Program-made: the position numbers and the translations under genes
From: Rhizobium sp. RU36D
Lineage (GTDB): Bacteria; Pseudomonadota; Alphaproteobacteria; Rhizobiales; Rhizobiaceae
NCBI RefSeq assembly: GCF_900176345.1
Contig: NZ_FWXU01000027.1
Coordinates: 1 to 64,000 of the forward strand
Length of the DNA stretch: 64,000 bases
Direction: 5' to 3'
Shown: one piece after another, positions 7,779-16,153 of the stretch
Position numbering within the stretch: position 1 is the first letter of the stretch
Layout: each line of letters opens with the position of its first letter
Notes under the pieces: model-generated
Databases searched by the model: none
What the model saw: only the letters and a program-made list of their open reading frames with translations
What the model was told of the DNA's origin: nothing

Positions 7779-8131
7779 CAGCGGCCACACTCCTTTGCCA
7801 CCATGGCGGCGATGACCGCGCCGGGCAGATAATCCTTGAAGTTGTCAAAAGCGGACTGGATTTTTAGGAGAGTGCCGTCCTTTTGATAAAACCAGTCATA
7901 GATGCATTTCATGCCATCTGTCGCCTTGTTGTCATTGGCGTAGCGAGCATAGGCAAGGCCCTCCACGACACCGGAGATATAGAGAACCTGCTCATCAGGG
8001 CTCATTTTCTCCCTCACGCTACCGGCCGTGAAGTCTCCCGCATTGACTGCAACCGCCGCCGTCAAGAACGGCACCGAAATCAAAGCGTTTCTCAGCAGAG
8101 ACGAAGTATTAACTAGATCAATACGTCGCAT
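7778..8131 (-). CDS. Secreted Rap1a/Tai-like small protein
   Basis: An N-terminal signal peptide (LLRNALISVPFLTAAVAVNA, cleaved near NAG-D) precedes a helical domain with YISGVVEGLAYARYAN, GMKCIYDWFY and PGAVIAAMVAKECG. This order of 'GVV-GL', one central Cys and a terminal 'A-L/M-x-x-x-C' recalls the Rap1a/Tai family of periplasmic proteins. It is only a resemblance. ATG 8131 is preferred to the TTG at 8152. It is translationally coupled to the coiled-coil gene. It may act in the periplasm in mating-channel function or entry exclusion. Confidence 0.5.
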   Translation of the reverse strand: MRRIDLVNTSSLLRNALISVPFLTAAVAVNAGDFTAGSVREKMSPDEQVLYISGVVEGLAYARYANDNKATDGMKCIYDWFYQKDGTLLKIQSAFDNFKDYLPGAVIAAMVAKECGR

Positions 8132-8318
8132 ATACGACCGATTTTGATACAATTTTCATAATTTCTTCACTTGTGTTATCCTATAGTTGTGTTGGATATT
8201 TTTTTGTTTGTTTTTACGGATAATTTACTGGCCGTTGAGGCCGTGGCCAAAGGTGCAAAAGGGGTCGTTTTTGAGGCATACCGTCCGGGAATCGCGGATT
8301 TCTGAAACGGCAAGAAAC

Positions 8319-8870
8319 ATGAGAAAAATCGGATATTTAAGGGTCTCCACTGAAGAGCAGCGGCCCGATCGACAAATAGAAGGTCTGAAAGCGATCTGCG
8401 ATGAGATGCATATCGAAATCCTTTCCGCCGTCAGCAAAACAAGGCCGGTTTACGAAGGCGTGAAGGCCCGCCTGCGATCCGGAGATGTGCTAGTAGTCAT
8501 CGACCTTGATCGTGCTTTTCGCTCAGCCGCAGAGGCACTTAGCGAGATCAATCTTTTAAGCAAGCGCGGCATCGGCTTCCGGATCGCCAACTTTGGCTTC
8601 GACACCTCGACGCCAGAGGGCTATTTTATGCTGACTGTTCTATCAGGAATGGGCGAATTCGAAAGGCGTATCCTCTCCCGTCGGACCAAGGAAGGGCTTG
8701 TCGCAGCGCGCCTGCGCGGAAAAACGCTCGGGCGGCCTAAGAAGCTCACCGACGCTCAGATTGGGGAGGCCATTACGCGCCTGCGGTCTGGTGATTCCAA
8801 CATGAGTCAGTTGGCCAAAGAGTTGAAGGTCTCTAGATCGACTTTGTCTCGTGCTCTACGGAGCCGCTGA
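8319..8870 (+). CDS. Small serine recombinase (resolvase/invertase)
   Basis: The 183-aa protein has the resolvase catalytic fold: GYLRVSTEEQ with catalytic Ser10, the LDRAFRSAAE segment with conserved Arg residues, GEFERRILSRRTKEGL at the long helix E, and GRPKKL leading into a C-terminal helix-turn-helix (ISR-type 'MSQLAKELKVSRSTLSRAL'). Length is normal for a Tn3-type resolvase or DNA invertase. The start at 8319 fits the family; the frame open from 8187 adds an unrelated hydrophobic leader. It probably resolves multimers or inverts a segment within the element. No res site could be assigned. Confidence 0.85.
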   Translation: MRKIGYLRVSTEEQRPDRQIEGLKAICDEMHIEILSAVSKTRPVYEGVKARLRSGDVLVVIDLDRAFRSAAEALSEINLLSKRGIGFRIANFGFDTSTPEGYFMLTVLSGMGEFERRILSRRTKEGLVAARLRGKTLGRPKKLTDAQIGEAITRLRSGDSNMSQLAKELKVSRSTLSRALRSR

Positions 8871-9054
8871 AGACCTAACTTGGCTCCGATGCTTCTTCGT
8901 GCGCAAGGGATCGTCACCCGTGGGGGCTCGTGAGGAGCTCGGGGCACAGCGTAGGGGTCGGCCCCCAGGGCTGCGTGCAGCAAAAGCAAATATAGTTATC
9001 TAGAAAATCAGACGTTTGTGCTATCTTCCGGCAAATCTAATGCGGGAATCGCCA

Positions 9055-10056
9055 ATGTTTGAAGACCTGCTTAAATCACTACAGCAGCTTGATGGCATGA
9101 AAATCTCGGTGCCCGTCGCGGCTGAAGCTGACGCCGACGGCTTTGTTGATCGGCAGTGCCCGGCAACAGAATGCGAGTTTCTTTTCAAGGTGCAGGAGGA
9201 AGACTGGCGGGACATCGTCACTGACGAGGTCGTGTGGTGTCCGTTCTGTGGTCATCAAGCCAAGTCCGACGAATGGTGGACGCACGAGCAGATCGAAAAA
9301 GCAAAAGAAGCTGCTCTTGCCGAGGTAAAGCATTCGATCAATCAGGCGATGCGCCGGGACGCGGATCTTTTCAATCGCCGCCAGCCGCGCCGGTCGTTTA
9401 TTTCGATGTCGATGAAGGTTGACGCGAAGCCAAAGGAGATCGTTCTTCCGGCCGCTGCCACCGACCCGATGCAGCTCAAGATCAAATGCCCGGAATGCGC
9501 CTGCCGCTACGCCGTCATTGGTTCGGCCTATTTTTGCCCGGCCTGCGGTCACAACGCCGCTGACCTTGTCTTCAGCCAGTCACTCGGTACGATCCGCGCG
9601 ACGCTCGACAACCTGCCAGCCATCGCCTCCGGGCTGCCGTCGCGCGATGATGCAGGCAATATTGTCCGGCTGCTGACAGAAGATTCACTGCAAAGGATCG
9701 TGACGGCATTTCAGCGTTTCGCCGAAGCGCTCTATGCCAAGCGGCCGGGTCAACCGGCTCCGCGCCGCAACGCGTTTCAGAATCTGGATGAGGGAAGCAA
9801 GCTTTGGCAGGCCGCCTGCGGAAAGACCTATGATGCGTATCTTTCGGCAGCGGAACTCGATCTCCTGAAGCGCCTGTTCCAGCAGCGCCACCTCCTTGCC
9901 CATCGCGAGGGTCTCGTCGATGCCGACTACATCACAAAGACGGGCGATCAGAATTATCGGGAAGGCCAGCGCCTTGTCGTCAAGGAAGTTGCGGTCCGCG
10001 AATGCGTCGCGCTCATCGAGAAACTCGCGCAGGGTCTAGCGGCTGACGCGACATGA
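9055..10056 (+). CDS. Double zinc-ribbon protein with HEPN-like domain
   Basis: Two zinc ribbons are visible: C35/C40 with C62-P-F-C65, and C145-P-E-C148 with C161-P-A-C164. The helical C-terminal half carries QQRHLLAHREGLVD, where R278 and H283 form an Rx4H motif like that of HEPN RNases. HEPN domains act as RNA-cleaving effectors in many defence and toxin systems. Whether this one is active is inference. ATG 9055 follows GGGAATCG; 9040 is also possible. The gene is monocistronic and converges on the CBASS effector gene 16 bases away, in the middle of the defence island. Confidence 0.6.
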   Translation: MFEDLLKSLQQLDGMKISVPVAAEADADGFVDRQCPATECEFLFKVQEEDWRDIVTDEVVWCPFCGHQAKSDEWWTHEQIEKAKEAALAEVKHSINQAMRRDADLFNRRQPRRSFISMSMKVDAKPKEIVLPAAATDPMQLKIKCPECACRYAVIGSAYFCPACGHNAADLVFSQSLGTIRATLDNLPAIASGLPSRDDAGNIVRLLTEDSLQRIVTAFQRFAEALYAKRPGQPAPRRNAFQNLDEGSKLWQAACGKTYDAYLSAAELDLLKRLFQQRHLLAHREGLVDADYITKTGDQNYREGQRLVVKEVAVRECVALIEKLAQGLAADAT

Positions 10057-10072
10057 TGCCAGGCAGGGTGCG

Positions 10073-11590
10073 TTAGTCGATCACAAACGACGGTTGGTAT
10101 GACTTGTTGCCCTGACGGTCGAAGTCGAATTCATAGATGACGCACGGTGCGATTCCCTGATGATGCTGCCCCATGAAAAACAGCAGGCTGTTCGGGCACG
10201 CGGCAAAGATGTGCACTAATCCATCGGGATCGTCGTCGCGCAAACTGCGAATACTAATGGCAATCTGTTCGGCCAAAGCAGCTGCGTGGCCGCCACCGGC
10301 AACGTTCTGATGCCCCGGCCCTTCCGAGAACGCGAACGTAACGAGTTTGCCAATATTCGGAAGGTACTGATCAACGTAGCGGCGAATGTGCGGCGCCACT
10401 TGCTGGGCAATGCTGATGCCGACGGCGATCTCACTTCCCTGACCGAACGTTTGCTCGGTTATCTCAAGACGCGGGCCAGCGGTCCCGTCGCCCGCCTGCC
10501 AGATGCGAGAACCAACCCGTCCCTTCTGTACCAGTTCGGTGCTGACACCCGATTTTACGTCGAGCACCGCACCTGAAAGAAACGCAATCGACGCGTGAGC
10601 GTCCAATATGAGACGCAGCTTCGGAGATTTTTTCGCGGCCGCCCCGAGAAAGGCGGTGACCAGTGGCCTGATGTCCACCTGCCAATCGCGCCCGTCCTGA
10701 AGATAGCGCTGCCTGAAAGCATCGGTCAGGATCAGGGAGTTTTCAGGGGTCGCGCCGACGATATCGGCAGCAGGACCGAGAAAGCTGCGGATTGCTACAG
10801 GAAGAAACTGCTCTTTGGGCTGCTGTTTTTCCAGCAGCAACCCCTCTTCGCCGCAAAGCTTGAGGAGTGTCTCGCGGGTCAGGCCATTAAGCTGCCGGAT
10901 CTTCAGTTGCCGAGCCAGTTCGTCATACCTGAAATCTGATGCGGCCGCGCTGCATCCCATGACGCCGACGACCTTCGCCTTGATGTTTATTTCGGAGCGA
11001 AGCTCGTCCAGCGAACGATGCCCGTCAATGATGCGGAAACCACCGATCACGGCCTTTAGGGCGTTATCATCGGGAAGCTCCAGATGCTCCCGCCAGAGCT
11101 TGCGGACTTTTCCCATCCTGCTGCGATCGGTCGTGCCGTCGAAAAGGCGTTCAATCAAAAGCGTCCGATCGTGGCCGGAGACCAGCTCTGCCAGAGGGTC
11201 GCCGTCCTTGATCCGATAGGTGGTCAGGAACGAAAAATGGGCGTTCTGGCCCTGCGGCAGCTTCGCTCTGGCTTCCCTCAATCGCTGGAGCAGCGAAAAT
11301 GACTGCGCGCCGATAAAGTCGGGATCGATGAAGTCTTCATAGCCGAAGCGCCCGCCGGTCTCGACGTGCCACTTGATCTGGTGATACTCGGCTGCAACGC
11401 GATCCGGCCCTGACCTTGCGACGGGTGGATCATATTTGACGACGACATCGTCGAAAGATTTGGGGCCGTCCGCCTCGAACGTGACTTCGACGACACAGGA
11501 GTGATCGTCTAGCAGGTTGAAGGCGTTTTCCCAAAAAATCCGAGACTGATAGTTGTCGCCATGCCAGCGAGCAGTGACCGCGTTAGCCAT
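10073..11590 (-). CDS. cap4: CBASS effector Cap4: PD-(D/E)xK-type nuclease with SAVED domain
   Basis: The N-terminal part has a restriction-endonuclease-like core, with FDDVVV (Asp47/48) and, after a linker, EYHQIKWH giving Q71-x-K73, as in the Cap4/DUF4297 nuclease. The C-terminal half (from about residue 290) has the SAVED sensor layout, ending in GLVHIFAACPNSLLFFMGQHH. Cap4 proteins degrade DNA when SAVED binds a cyclic tri- or oligonucleotide, leading to abortive infection. The 505-aa length is typical. The start overlaps the cap6 stop by 8 bases (ATGGCTAA), with GAGGAGGG ahead of it. It is the last gene of the operon. HORMA/TRIP13 operons often carry NucC in this position, so the effector has been swapped. 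Confidence 0.85.
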   Translation of the reverse strand: MANAVTARWHGDNYQSRIFWENAFNLLDDHSCVVEVTFEADGPKSFDDVVVKYDPPVARSGPDRVAAEYHQIKWHVETGGRFGYEDFIDPDFIGAQSFSLLQRLREARAKLPQGQNAHFSFLTTYRIKDGDPLAELVSGHDRTLLIERLFDGTTDRSRMGKVRKLWREHLELPDDNALKAVIGGFRIIDGHRSLDELRSEINIKAKVVGVMGCSAAASDFRYDELARQLKIRQLNGLTRETLLKLCGEEGLLLEKQQPKEQFLPVAIRSFLGPAADIVGATPENSLILTDAFRQRYLQDGRDWQVDIRPLVTAFLGAAAKKSPKLRLILDAHASIAFLSGAVLDVKSGVSTELVQKGRVGSRIWQAGDGTAGPRLEITEQTFGQGSEIAVGISIAQQVAPHIRRYVDQYLPNIGKLVTFAFSEGPGHQNVAGGGHAAALAEQIAISIRSLRDDDPDGLVHIFAACPNSLLFFMGQHHQGIAPCVIYEFDFDRQGNKSYQPSFVID

Positions 11591-12524
11591 TGCGGCCCTC
11601 CTCGAACGGACGTGTGGCCTGCATGGCTGCCACCACTTCGAGCGCGCGTGCAGGCTTGACGGCTGATCCGGGATAGGCGTCCAGAATAATTCCGGGCAGC
11701 AGGCGCTGGGTCAGGTCGGAAAAGGTGTAGCCGTAAGGGCGATCCTTACTAGCACCGGTTGCCATCACCATCCTCTCAATATCGGCTTGGCCGAATCCAA
11801 GCTCGCCAAGCGCCCCGGAGAGAAGTGCGCGACGCTGTGCCTCGTCAGGACGACCGAACAACAAGATGTCGGCTGCGCGCCTTTTCACCGCCGGGTCCAG
11901 CGCACCGAGGCGGTTGGTGCACATGATAACGGCTGCGGGCAAGCTGGCGTTCGCAATCCGATCAATTCCGCGAATGAAGGCGTTTACGCCTGCACGATCT
12001 TCATGGTGCATCTGCGCGTTTTCGCGCGACTGAACCAGAGCGTCGGCTTCGTCCACGAGCAGTATGACCCCGCCACGGGCTTTGCCCGACCGTCCCTTGA
12101 GCTTGCTGGCTTCGCTAATGGCATAGTCGAACGCCGCCGTCAGCAATTGCGTCATTTCCCCTACGCGGCCCTGGCCACGCGTGGACAAGCTCAATGGCAG
12201 CAGCGTCAGGTCGATATCTTCCTGACGCGCGACTGCGTCGCCGATCGTCTCCGCCAGCTCGGTCTTCCCGGAACCTACATCCCCCGCCAGAACGACGAGC
12301 GGCGGACGGCGCTGAACTGTGGACAGCAAGCCATTCATCTTTGGATGGTGCTTTTGTGCCCAGGCTTCCAGCCCGGCCGGATTGACGAGAAGCGCCAGAA
12401 TCTTGGTCAGACGAGCCTTCTGATCGTCCAGTCCCACAAGACGTGCAAGACGTTCACGCGGACCGATGTCCGGATATGTGACGCGCCGTTCGAAAAACTC
12501 GTTGGGTCCCTGCGTTGTGTTCAT
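11583..12524 (-). CDS. cap6: CBASS Cap6: TRIP13-like AAA+ ATPase
   Basis: Walker A is GDVGSGKT (81-88) and Walker B is GVILLVDEADAL (about 152-163). MCTNRLGALDPAVKRRAAD gives sensor 1 and the arginine-finger region of a TRIP13/Pch2-type AAA+ ATPase. In type III CBASS this hexamer unfolds the HORMA N-terminus and disassembles the HORMA-cyclase complex, switching signalling off. The ATG overlaps the HORMA stop (TAATG), and the gene overlaps cap4 downstream, so translation is coupled across the operon. The 313-aa length is normal. Confidence 0.9.
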   Translation of the reverse strand: MNTTQGPNEFFERRVTYPDIGPRERLARLVGLDDQKARLTKILALLVNPAGLEAWAQKHHPKMNGLLSTVQRRPPLVVLAGDVGSGKTELAETIGDAVARQEDIDLTLLPLSLSTRGQGRVGEMTQLLTAAFDYAISEASKLKGRSGKARGGVILLVDEADALVQSRENAQMHHEDRAGVNAFIRGIDRIANASLPAAVIMCTNRLGALDPAVKRRAADILLFGRPDEAQRRALLSGALGELGFGQADIERMVMATGASKDRPYGYTFSDLTQRLLPGIILDAYPGSAVKPARALEVVAAMQATRPFEEGRNG

Positions 12525-13039
12525 TACCAGCTCCTTACGCTTGCGCGGTTAAGAGCCCGTCCGCCTGAGGAATAGACGCGGTCTTCAGCAAAATAGCCGG
12601 TGACGCCGGGCTCCGGCGCGCCGCCGCGATAGAAAGGCAAAGTCTTCTTGAACGCGTCCTTCTGGTCGCTTGTAAGCATGTCCCAGGCGGCGCTGTAGGT
12701 GAGGTAAGAATAGAAGGTCGCGCCCGAGATGTTCGCTCCGGGTTTGATACGACCGGGGTCTTCGTCATTGGCGGCGGCATCGGCAAGATCATGTGCGGTG
12801 TAGCGCAGCGTAGGTTCGATCCAGTCGTTATTCCGGCGGTAGCCGTAAGTGACGACGCCGAGATAACCAGCTTTCAGCAGACCGATGATCTCGGTTTCGT
12901 AGCTGTTGATATCGGCGTCGGACGGCGAGCCGTAAAGTCGCTGCATCCGCTTAAGATCGGTAGCAACCTTCGCCGCCATGTGGCGGGCATGGGTAACAGT
13001 GAAGGTGGTGGTCTCGGATACAGTGTAGCTTTGCGACAT
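12524..13039 (-). CDS. cap7: CBASS HORMA-domain protein (Cap7-type)
   Basis: The 171-aa protein opens with TTFTVTHARHMAAKVATDL, contains YGSPSDADI and WIEPTLRYTAHDLA, and ends with YSSGGRALNRASVRSW. This series is characteristic of bacterial HORMA1 proteins that bind and activate CdnC-type cyclases after detecting a closure peptide. The C-terminal GGRAL segment corresponds to the mobile safety-belt end. I chose ATG 13039 because GAGGGC lies 6 bases upstream; the TTG at 13051 would overlap the cyclase stop. It lies between the cyclase and Cap6, as expected for type III CBASS. Confidence 0.88.
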   Translation of the reverse strand: MSQSYTVSETTTFTVTHARHMAAKVATDLKRMQRLYGSPSDADINSYETEIIGLLKAGYLGVVTYGYRRNNDWIEPTLRYTAHDLADAAANDEDPGRIKPGANISGATFYSYLTYSAAWDMLTSDQKDAFKKTLPFYRGGAPEPGVTGYFAEDRVYSSGGRALNRASVRSW

Positions 13040-13047
13040 GGATGCCC

Positions 13048-14013
13048 TCAAACCTGAAAACTCGAACCGAAAATCTTCTGCCAGTAGTAGACCGTCTCTT
13101 GCTTCGTCGGCGCAGCGAGCGCTGCATCGAGTGCATCGCCTGCGTCGAGCGCAGCCGCGACAATCATGTCGGCCTGCTGCGCCGTGTAGAGCCGACTGAC
13201 ATTGTTCCTTACGTTAACCGGATCGATGATCTGGACCGGCTCGGTGAAGTTGCCGACGGTACGCGACGCGTAATAGTCGGAGAACACGATGCGCTCGCGG
13301 AAATCGCTCCGCGCTATGTAGGTAAAGAAATGCTGCAATGCCTCCGGATAGTCGGAGAAATCTGCACCGCCATCTGCCAAATGCGCCAACACCATCTCAA
13401 CCATGAAGGATTTGAAGCGGAAACCGTCACGCTCTCGCTTCATGATGCGCGTCCAGTATTTGGCGAGACGGACGACCTGCGCGAAGTGTGTCGGCTGCGC
13501 CGTCTTGCGCTTCCCGGCAAACTCCAGATGCAGCGGAATGCTGGTCTTGAGAAACGACCCGTCTTCCTGACTGACAAGATTGCCATACCACTGTGGATCG
13601 CCGTCATAGAGAATGGGCACGACATCGACATCAAGGCCGGAGCCCCTGAACGAGACCGTGACACTGTATGTCTGCGGCTGGACCTGATCAGGGCTGAAAT
13701 TCGGGAAGGCTTTCCGCAGGCGCTCGGCCAGATACTCCAGGAGCGCCGCGACATCGCTCGGCGCGGATGCGCCGCTGATGTAACAGGCCACATCGATGTC
13801 ATTGAGCGAACGAAGTGCTGTACCCTTGGCAAGGCTGCCGGAGAGCATCATTTTCTTGAGCGTGAAATCCGGATGCTCGGCGAGGTAGCCCTCCAGCTTT
13901 TCGCGCAGCCGCCGCGCCTGTGCACGGTATTCCTGCGCCTTGTCCCTCGGCAAGTTGACCTTGTCTTCGGCGAATCCGACAAGGTCGGCGTGATCGACAT
14001 GGAGGCGGCTCAT
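13048..14013 (-). CDS. cdnC: CBASS cyclic-oligonucleotide synthase (CD-NTase, CdnC-like)
   Basis: The polymerase-beta-type active site is GS(59-60)-LAKGTALRSLNDIDV with Asp72 and Asp74, and a third acidic strand GSGLDVDVVPI (Asp128/130). FAEDKVNLP near the N-terminus and YWQKIFGSSFQV at the C-terminus match the CdnC clade as I recall it. The E. coli CdnC makes cyclic tri-AMP when bound to HORMA, and that product would suit a SAVED effector; the actual product here is inference. It is the first gene of a four-gene operon and is read from the promoter at 14066-14094. Confidence 0.88.
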   Translation of the reverse strand: MSRLHVDHADLVGFAEDKVNLPRDKAQEYRAQARRLREKLEGYLAEHPDFTLKKMMLSGSLAKGTALRSLNDIDVACYISGASAPSDVAALLEYLAERLRKAFPNFSPDQVQPQTYSVTVSFRGSGLDVDVVPILYDGDPQWYGNLVSQEDGSFLKTSIPLHLEFAGKRKTAQPTHFAQVVRLAKYWTRIMKRERDGFRFKSFMVEMVLAHLADGGADFSDYPEALQHFFTYIARSDFRERIVFSDYYASRTVGNFTEPVQIIDPVNVRNNVSRLYTAQQADMIVAAALDAGDALDAALAAPTKQETVYYWQKIFGSSFQV

Positions 14014-14045
14014 AGGGTCACGTTTTCCTTGCGCTTGACGGGTTC

Positions 14046-14094
14046 GACATGAGATACATGTCTAGTATATAGGACGAGACGAAAAACTCGTCAA
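14046..14094 (-). promoter_or_regulatory. CBASS promoter with two inverted-repeat operators
   Basis: Reading the minus strand, a -35 TTGACG (14094-14089) and a -10 TATATA (14071-14066) are separated by exactly 17 bases and point at cdnC. The spacer holds the inverted repeat GACGAG-N8-CTCGTC (14073-14092). Just downstream of the -10, about where transcription would start, is a second inverted repeat, GACATG-N5-CATGTC (14046-14062). Both positions suit repression by the divergent HTH protein. A further GACATG occurs at the capH start codon. No equally good plus-strand promoter is visible. Confidence 0.7.
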
Positions 14095-14115
14095 GTTTTA
14101 CATGACGGAGTAGAC

Positions 14116-14475
14116 ATGACTGATCAACGGGACCCTTCTCAGATTTTTCAGGAACGGCTGAAAAAGGCGCGCGAATTAAGGGGTTACAGTCAAGAAGACC
14201 TGGGCACGCGCACAAATATGCCGGCGAGTTCGATCGCCCATTTTGAGACCGGAACACGCAAGCCTTCGTTCGAATCACTGCGCCGGATCGCGATCGGACT
14301 GGAGATTACGACCGATTACCTGCTGGGCCGGGTCGATAGCCCAGAGCTCGCACAAGCCGGTGATCCTCTCTTTCGAGATATCGGGAAGCTGACCGGCAAT
14401 GACAGGGAGATCGCCAAGGATTTTCTTGAGATGCTGGCCAAGCGCAACAGCAACAAGAAAGATCAGCACGAATGA
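14116..14475 (+). CDS. capH: XRE-family repressor, CapH-like regulator of CBASS
   Basis: The 119-aa protein has an XRE-type helix-turn-helix in residues about 14-68 (RELRGYSQEDLGTRTNMPAS followed by the recognition helix, then EITTDYLLGR) and a helical C-terminal tail. It is divergent from cdnC across two palindromes and overlaps the ImmA/IrrE gene downstream by 4 bases (ATGA at 14472-14475). CapH repressors cleaved by CapP proteases are known regulators of CBASS operons. The pairing and position make that role very likely here; no cleavage site can be named from sequence alone. Confidence 0.8.
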   Translation: MTDQRDPSQIFQERLKKARELRGYSQEDLGTRTNMPASSIAHFETGTRKPSFESLRRIAIGLEITTDYLLGRVDSPELAQAGDPLFRDIGKLTGNDREIAKDFLEMLAKRNSNKKDQHE

Positions 14476-15365
14476 ACACGCCCGCGAAGCGCATTTTCAG
14501 TCTGAAGATTGCCAAGCAGACGGCGGAAGCCTTTCTTCAGGAGGAAGGCATAACATCGCTCCCCGTCGATCCGTTTGCGATTGCGGAGAGCCGCGACATC
14601 GTTGTCGAAGGCAAGCCGGAGAAGACGGATGGGGTGTCGGGTATGCTGCTTCGTCACGGCAACAATTTCGGAATCATCTATGCGACCCATATTCCCAGCA
14701 TGGGCTTCCAGCGGTTCAGTGTGAGCCACGAACTGGGGCACTATTTTCTTCCGGGACATATTGACCAGGTCTTGCAGGGCGGGGTTCATCTGTCACGGGC
14801 GGGGTTCGTGACGGCCGATCCTTACGAGCTGGAAGCCGACCATTTTGCAGCAGGGCTTCTTATGCCTTCGGCTCCGTTTCGAAAAGCTATCGACGCCTAC
14901 GATCCTGGCCTTGAGGCAATCGAGGCCGTTGCCAACCTATGCGTGACATCCCGCACGGCCACGGCCATTCGCTTTGCAGAACTGACCGATGCCGCCGTTG
15001 CCGTTATCATGAGCACCGGCGGGATTATCGACTACTGCTTCATGTCAGAGGCGATGAGGTCGCTTCCGAAGCTAGACTATTTGCGCAAGGGCACGCCCCT
15101 ACCTACGGGAACCGCTACAGCCCGATTGGCTTCGGACACTGTGCGCGTGAGAAGTGGCGACCGGATCGCCGACGAGGTAGATATTCGGGATTGGCTTGGC
15201 GGTTTTACCAAAACAGCTGTTTCAGAGGAGTCGGTGGGGCTTGGGGGGTATGGAAAGGTCCTTACCATTCTCGTATCTCCCACGGTCGGGCGGGATGACG
15301 AGCTTGATGAAGATGGCGAGGAAGACAAACTAATCGAGAGCTGGACACCGCGGTTCCGTCGGTAG
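14472..15365 (+). CDS. capP: ImmA/IrrE metallopeptidase, CapP-like
   Basis: The zinc-peptidase motif HELGH lies at residues 86-90 in FSVSHELGHYF, and the third ligand region is ELEADHFAAGLLMP (about 119-132), as in ImmA/IrrE proteases. The C-terminal 130 residues, ending in an acidic tail, probably form the sensor domain. CapP-type proteases cleave CapH when stimulated by single-stranded DNA, releasing CBASS expression. That is family knowledge applied to this pair. The ATG overlaps the capH stop. The 297-aa length is plausible for a stand-alone regulator. Confidence 0.8.
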   Translation: MNTPAKRIFSLKIAKQTAEAFLQEEGITSLPVDPFAIAESRDIVVEGKPEKTDGVSGMLLRHGNNFGIIYATHIPSMGFQRFSVSHELGHYFLPGHIDQVLQGGVHLSRAGFVTADPYELEADHFAAGLLMPSAPFRKAIDAYDPGLEAIEAVANLCVTSRTATAIRFAELTDAAVAVIMSTGGIIDYCFMSEAMRSLPKLDYLRKGTPLPTGTATARLASDTVRVRSGDRIADEVDIRDWLGGFTKTAVSEESVGLGGYGKVLTILVSPTVGRDDELDEDGEEDKLIESWTPRFRR

Positions 15366-15799
15366 CGAACCAGAAGCCTTAAACTTTACACGCAACGAGT
15401 ACCCATGACTTATGCGTTGAGTTCGCTTGCGACCGCGTTCACTTGGTAGCAAAGGTATCACTTTCCAATGCGGGTCCGCAGATATACGACGTGTCTTTAA
15501 TTGCCGCTTGAATATTCCACACGCAATTTTTCGACATACGGCAGCATGTCGACCAATGGTTTGCATTGCAATCCACTCCGCCAGCAGTATCAGCTTCGAG
15601 GCACGCACTTCAGTGCCCTCCATGTCTGGAATGGAGGCGCGTTCGCGCGATTTAAGCTTACCTTGTTCCATCTCTAGGGTAGAATGACCGCTCTGTGCTC
15701 GGTGCATCATGGATGACCAGCTATGGATTCGCCCATACATGTACCCGTCGCCTTGCATTCCGAAACTTTACGTTGAAGATGGTGGAGGATGGAGGCGTC
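15366..15799 (+). other. 434-base stretch without a supportable gene
   Basis: Open frames on both strands here lack ribosome sites and recognisable sequence, and a minus-strand frame of 142 codons overlaps the capP end. I see no repeat or hairpin with a T-run. It probably holds the promoter of the beta-flower/CHAT pair and perhaps remnants of decayed cargo. Confidence 0.4.
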
Positions 15800-16153
15800 A
15801 TGGATTTTTTTGACAAAGGCGGCAAGGCAACTTGCTACACGCCAGACGGAGAGCATTTGTATGGCTGGACGGGAAAGCCCGTTGGCTATTTCAGCGACGA
15901 TCGCGTCTATGCCTTCAACGGAAAACTGTTGGGCTGGTTTAGCGATGGCTGGCTCTACGACCGTAAAAACAAGCCTGCATTGTTTTCGTCGGACGCGAGC
16001 GGCGGACCAACCAAGCCTGTCCTTAGCGTCTTGCCCGTAAAATCAGTCCGCTCGGTGCGCCCCATCAAATCCGTGCGACAGGTGGCGCATGTCAGGCCTG
16101 TCAAAAGCCTATCATGGTCCCAGTATTCGAGTGCTCTATATTTCCAGCAGTAA
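15800..16153 (+). CDS. 4-fold beta-flower domain protein
   Basis: The 117-aa protein starts DFFDKGGKATCYTPDGEHLY and continues with short aromatic units, GYFSDDRVYAFNGKLLGWF and DGWLYDRKNKPAL. This repeated 'G-x-x-x-(G/A)-Y-x-x-x-x-x-(I/L)Y-x-W/F-x-G-x-P' layout is typical of the 4-fold beta-flower domain. The C-terminal 50 residues are low in complexity, with repeated PVKSV/RPIKSV/RPVKSL units that are probably exposed and basic. GGAGGCGTC precedes the ATG at 15800; the frame extends upstream to 15695 without a ribosome site. It precedes the CHAT protease and may be its partner. Confidence 0.65.
   Translation: MDFFDKGGKATCYTPDGEHLYGWTGKPVGYFSDDRVYAFNGKLLGWFSDGWLYDRKNKPALFSSDASGGPTKPVLSVLPVKSVRSVRPIKSVRQVAHVRPVKSLSWSQYSSALYFQQ

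Noticed and set aside
10073..14013. Qat or Thoeris as an identity for the operon
   Set aside because: The CD-NTase, HORMA, TRIP13-like and SAVED signatures together specify type III CBASS.
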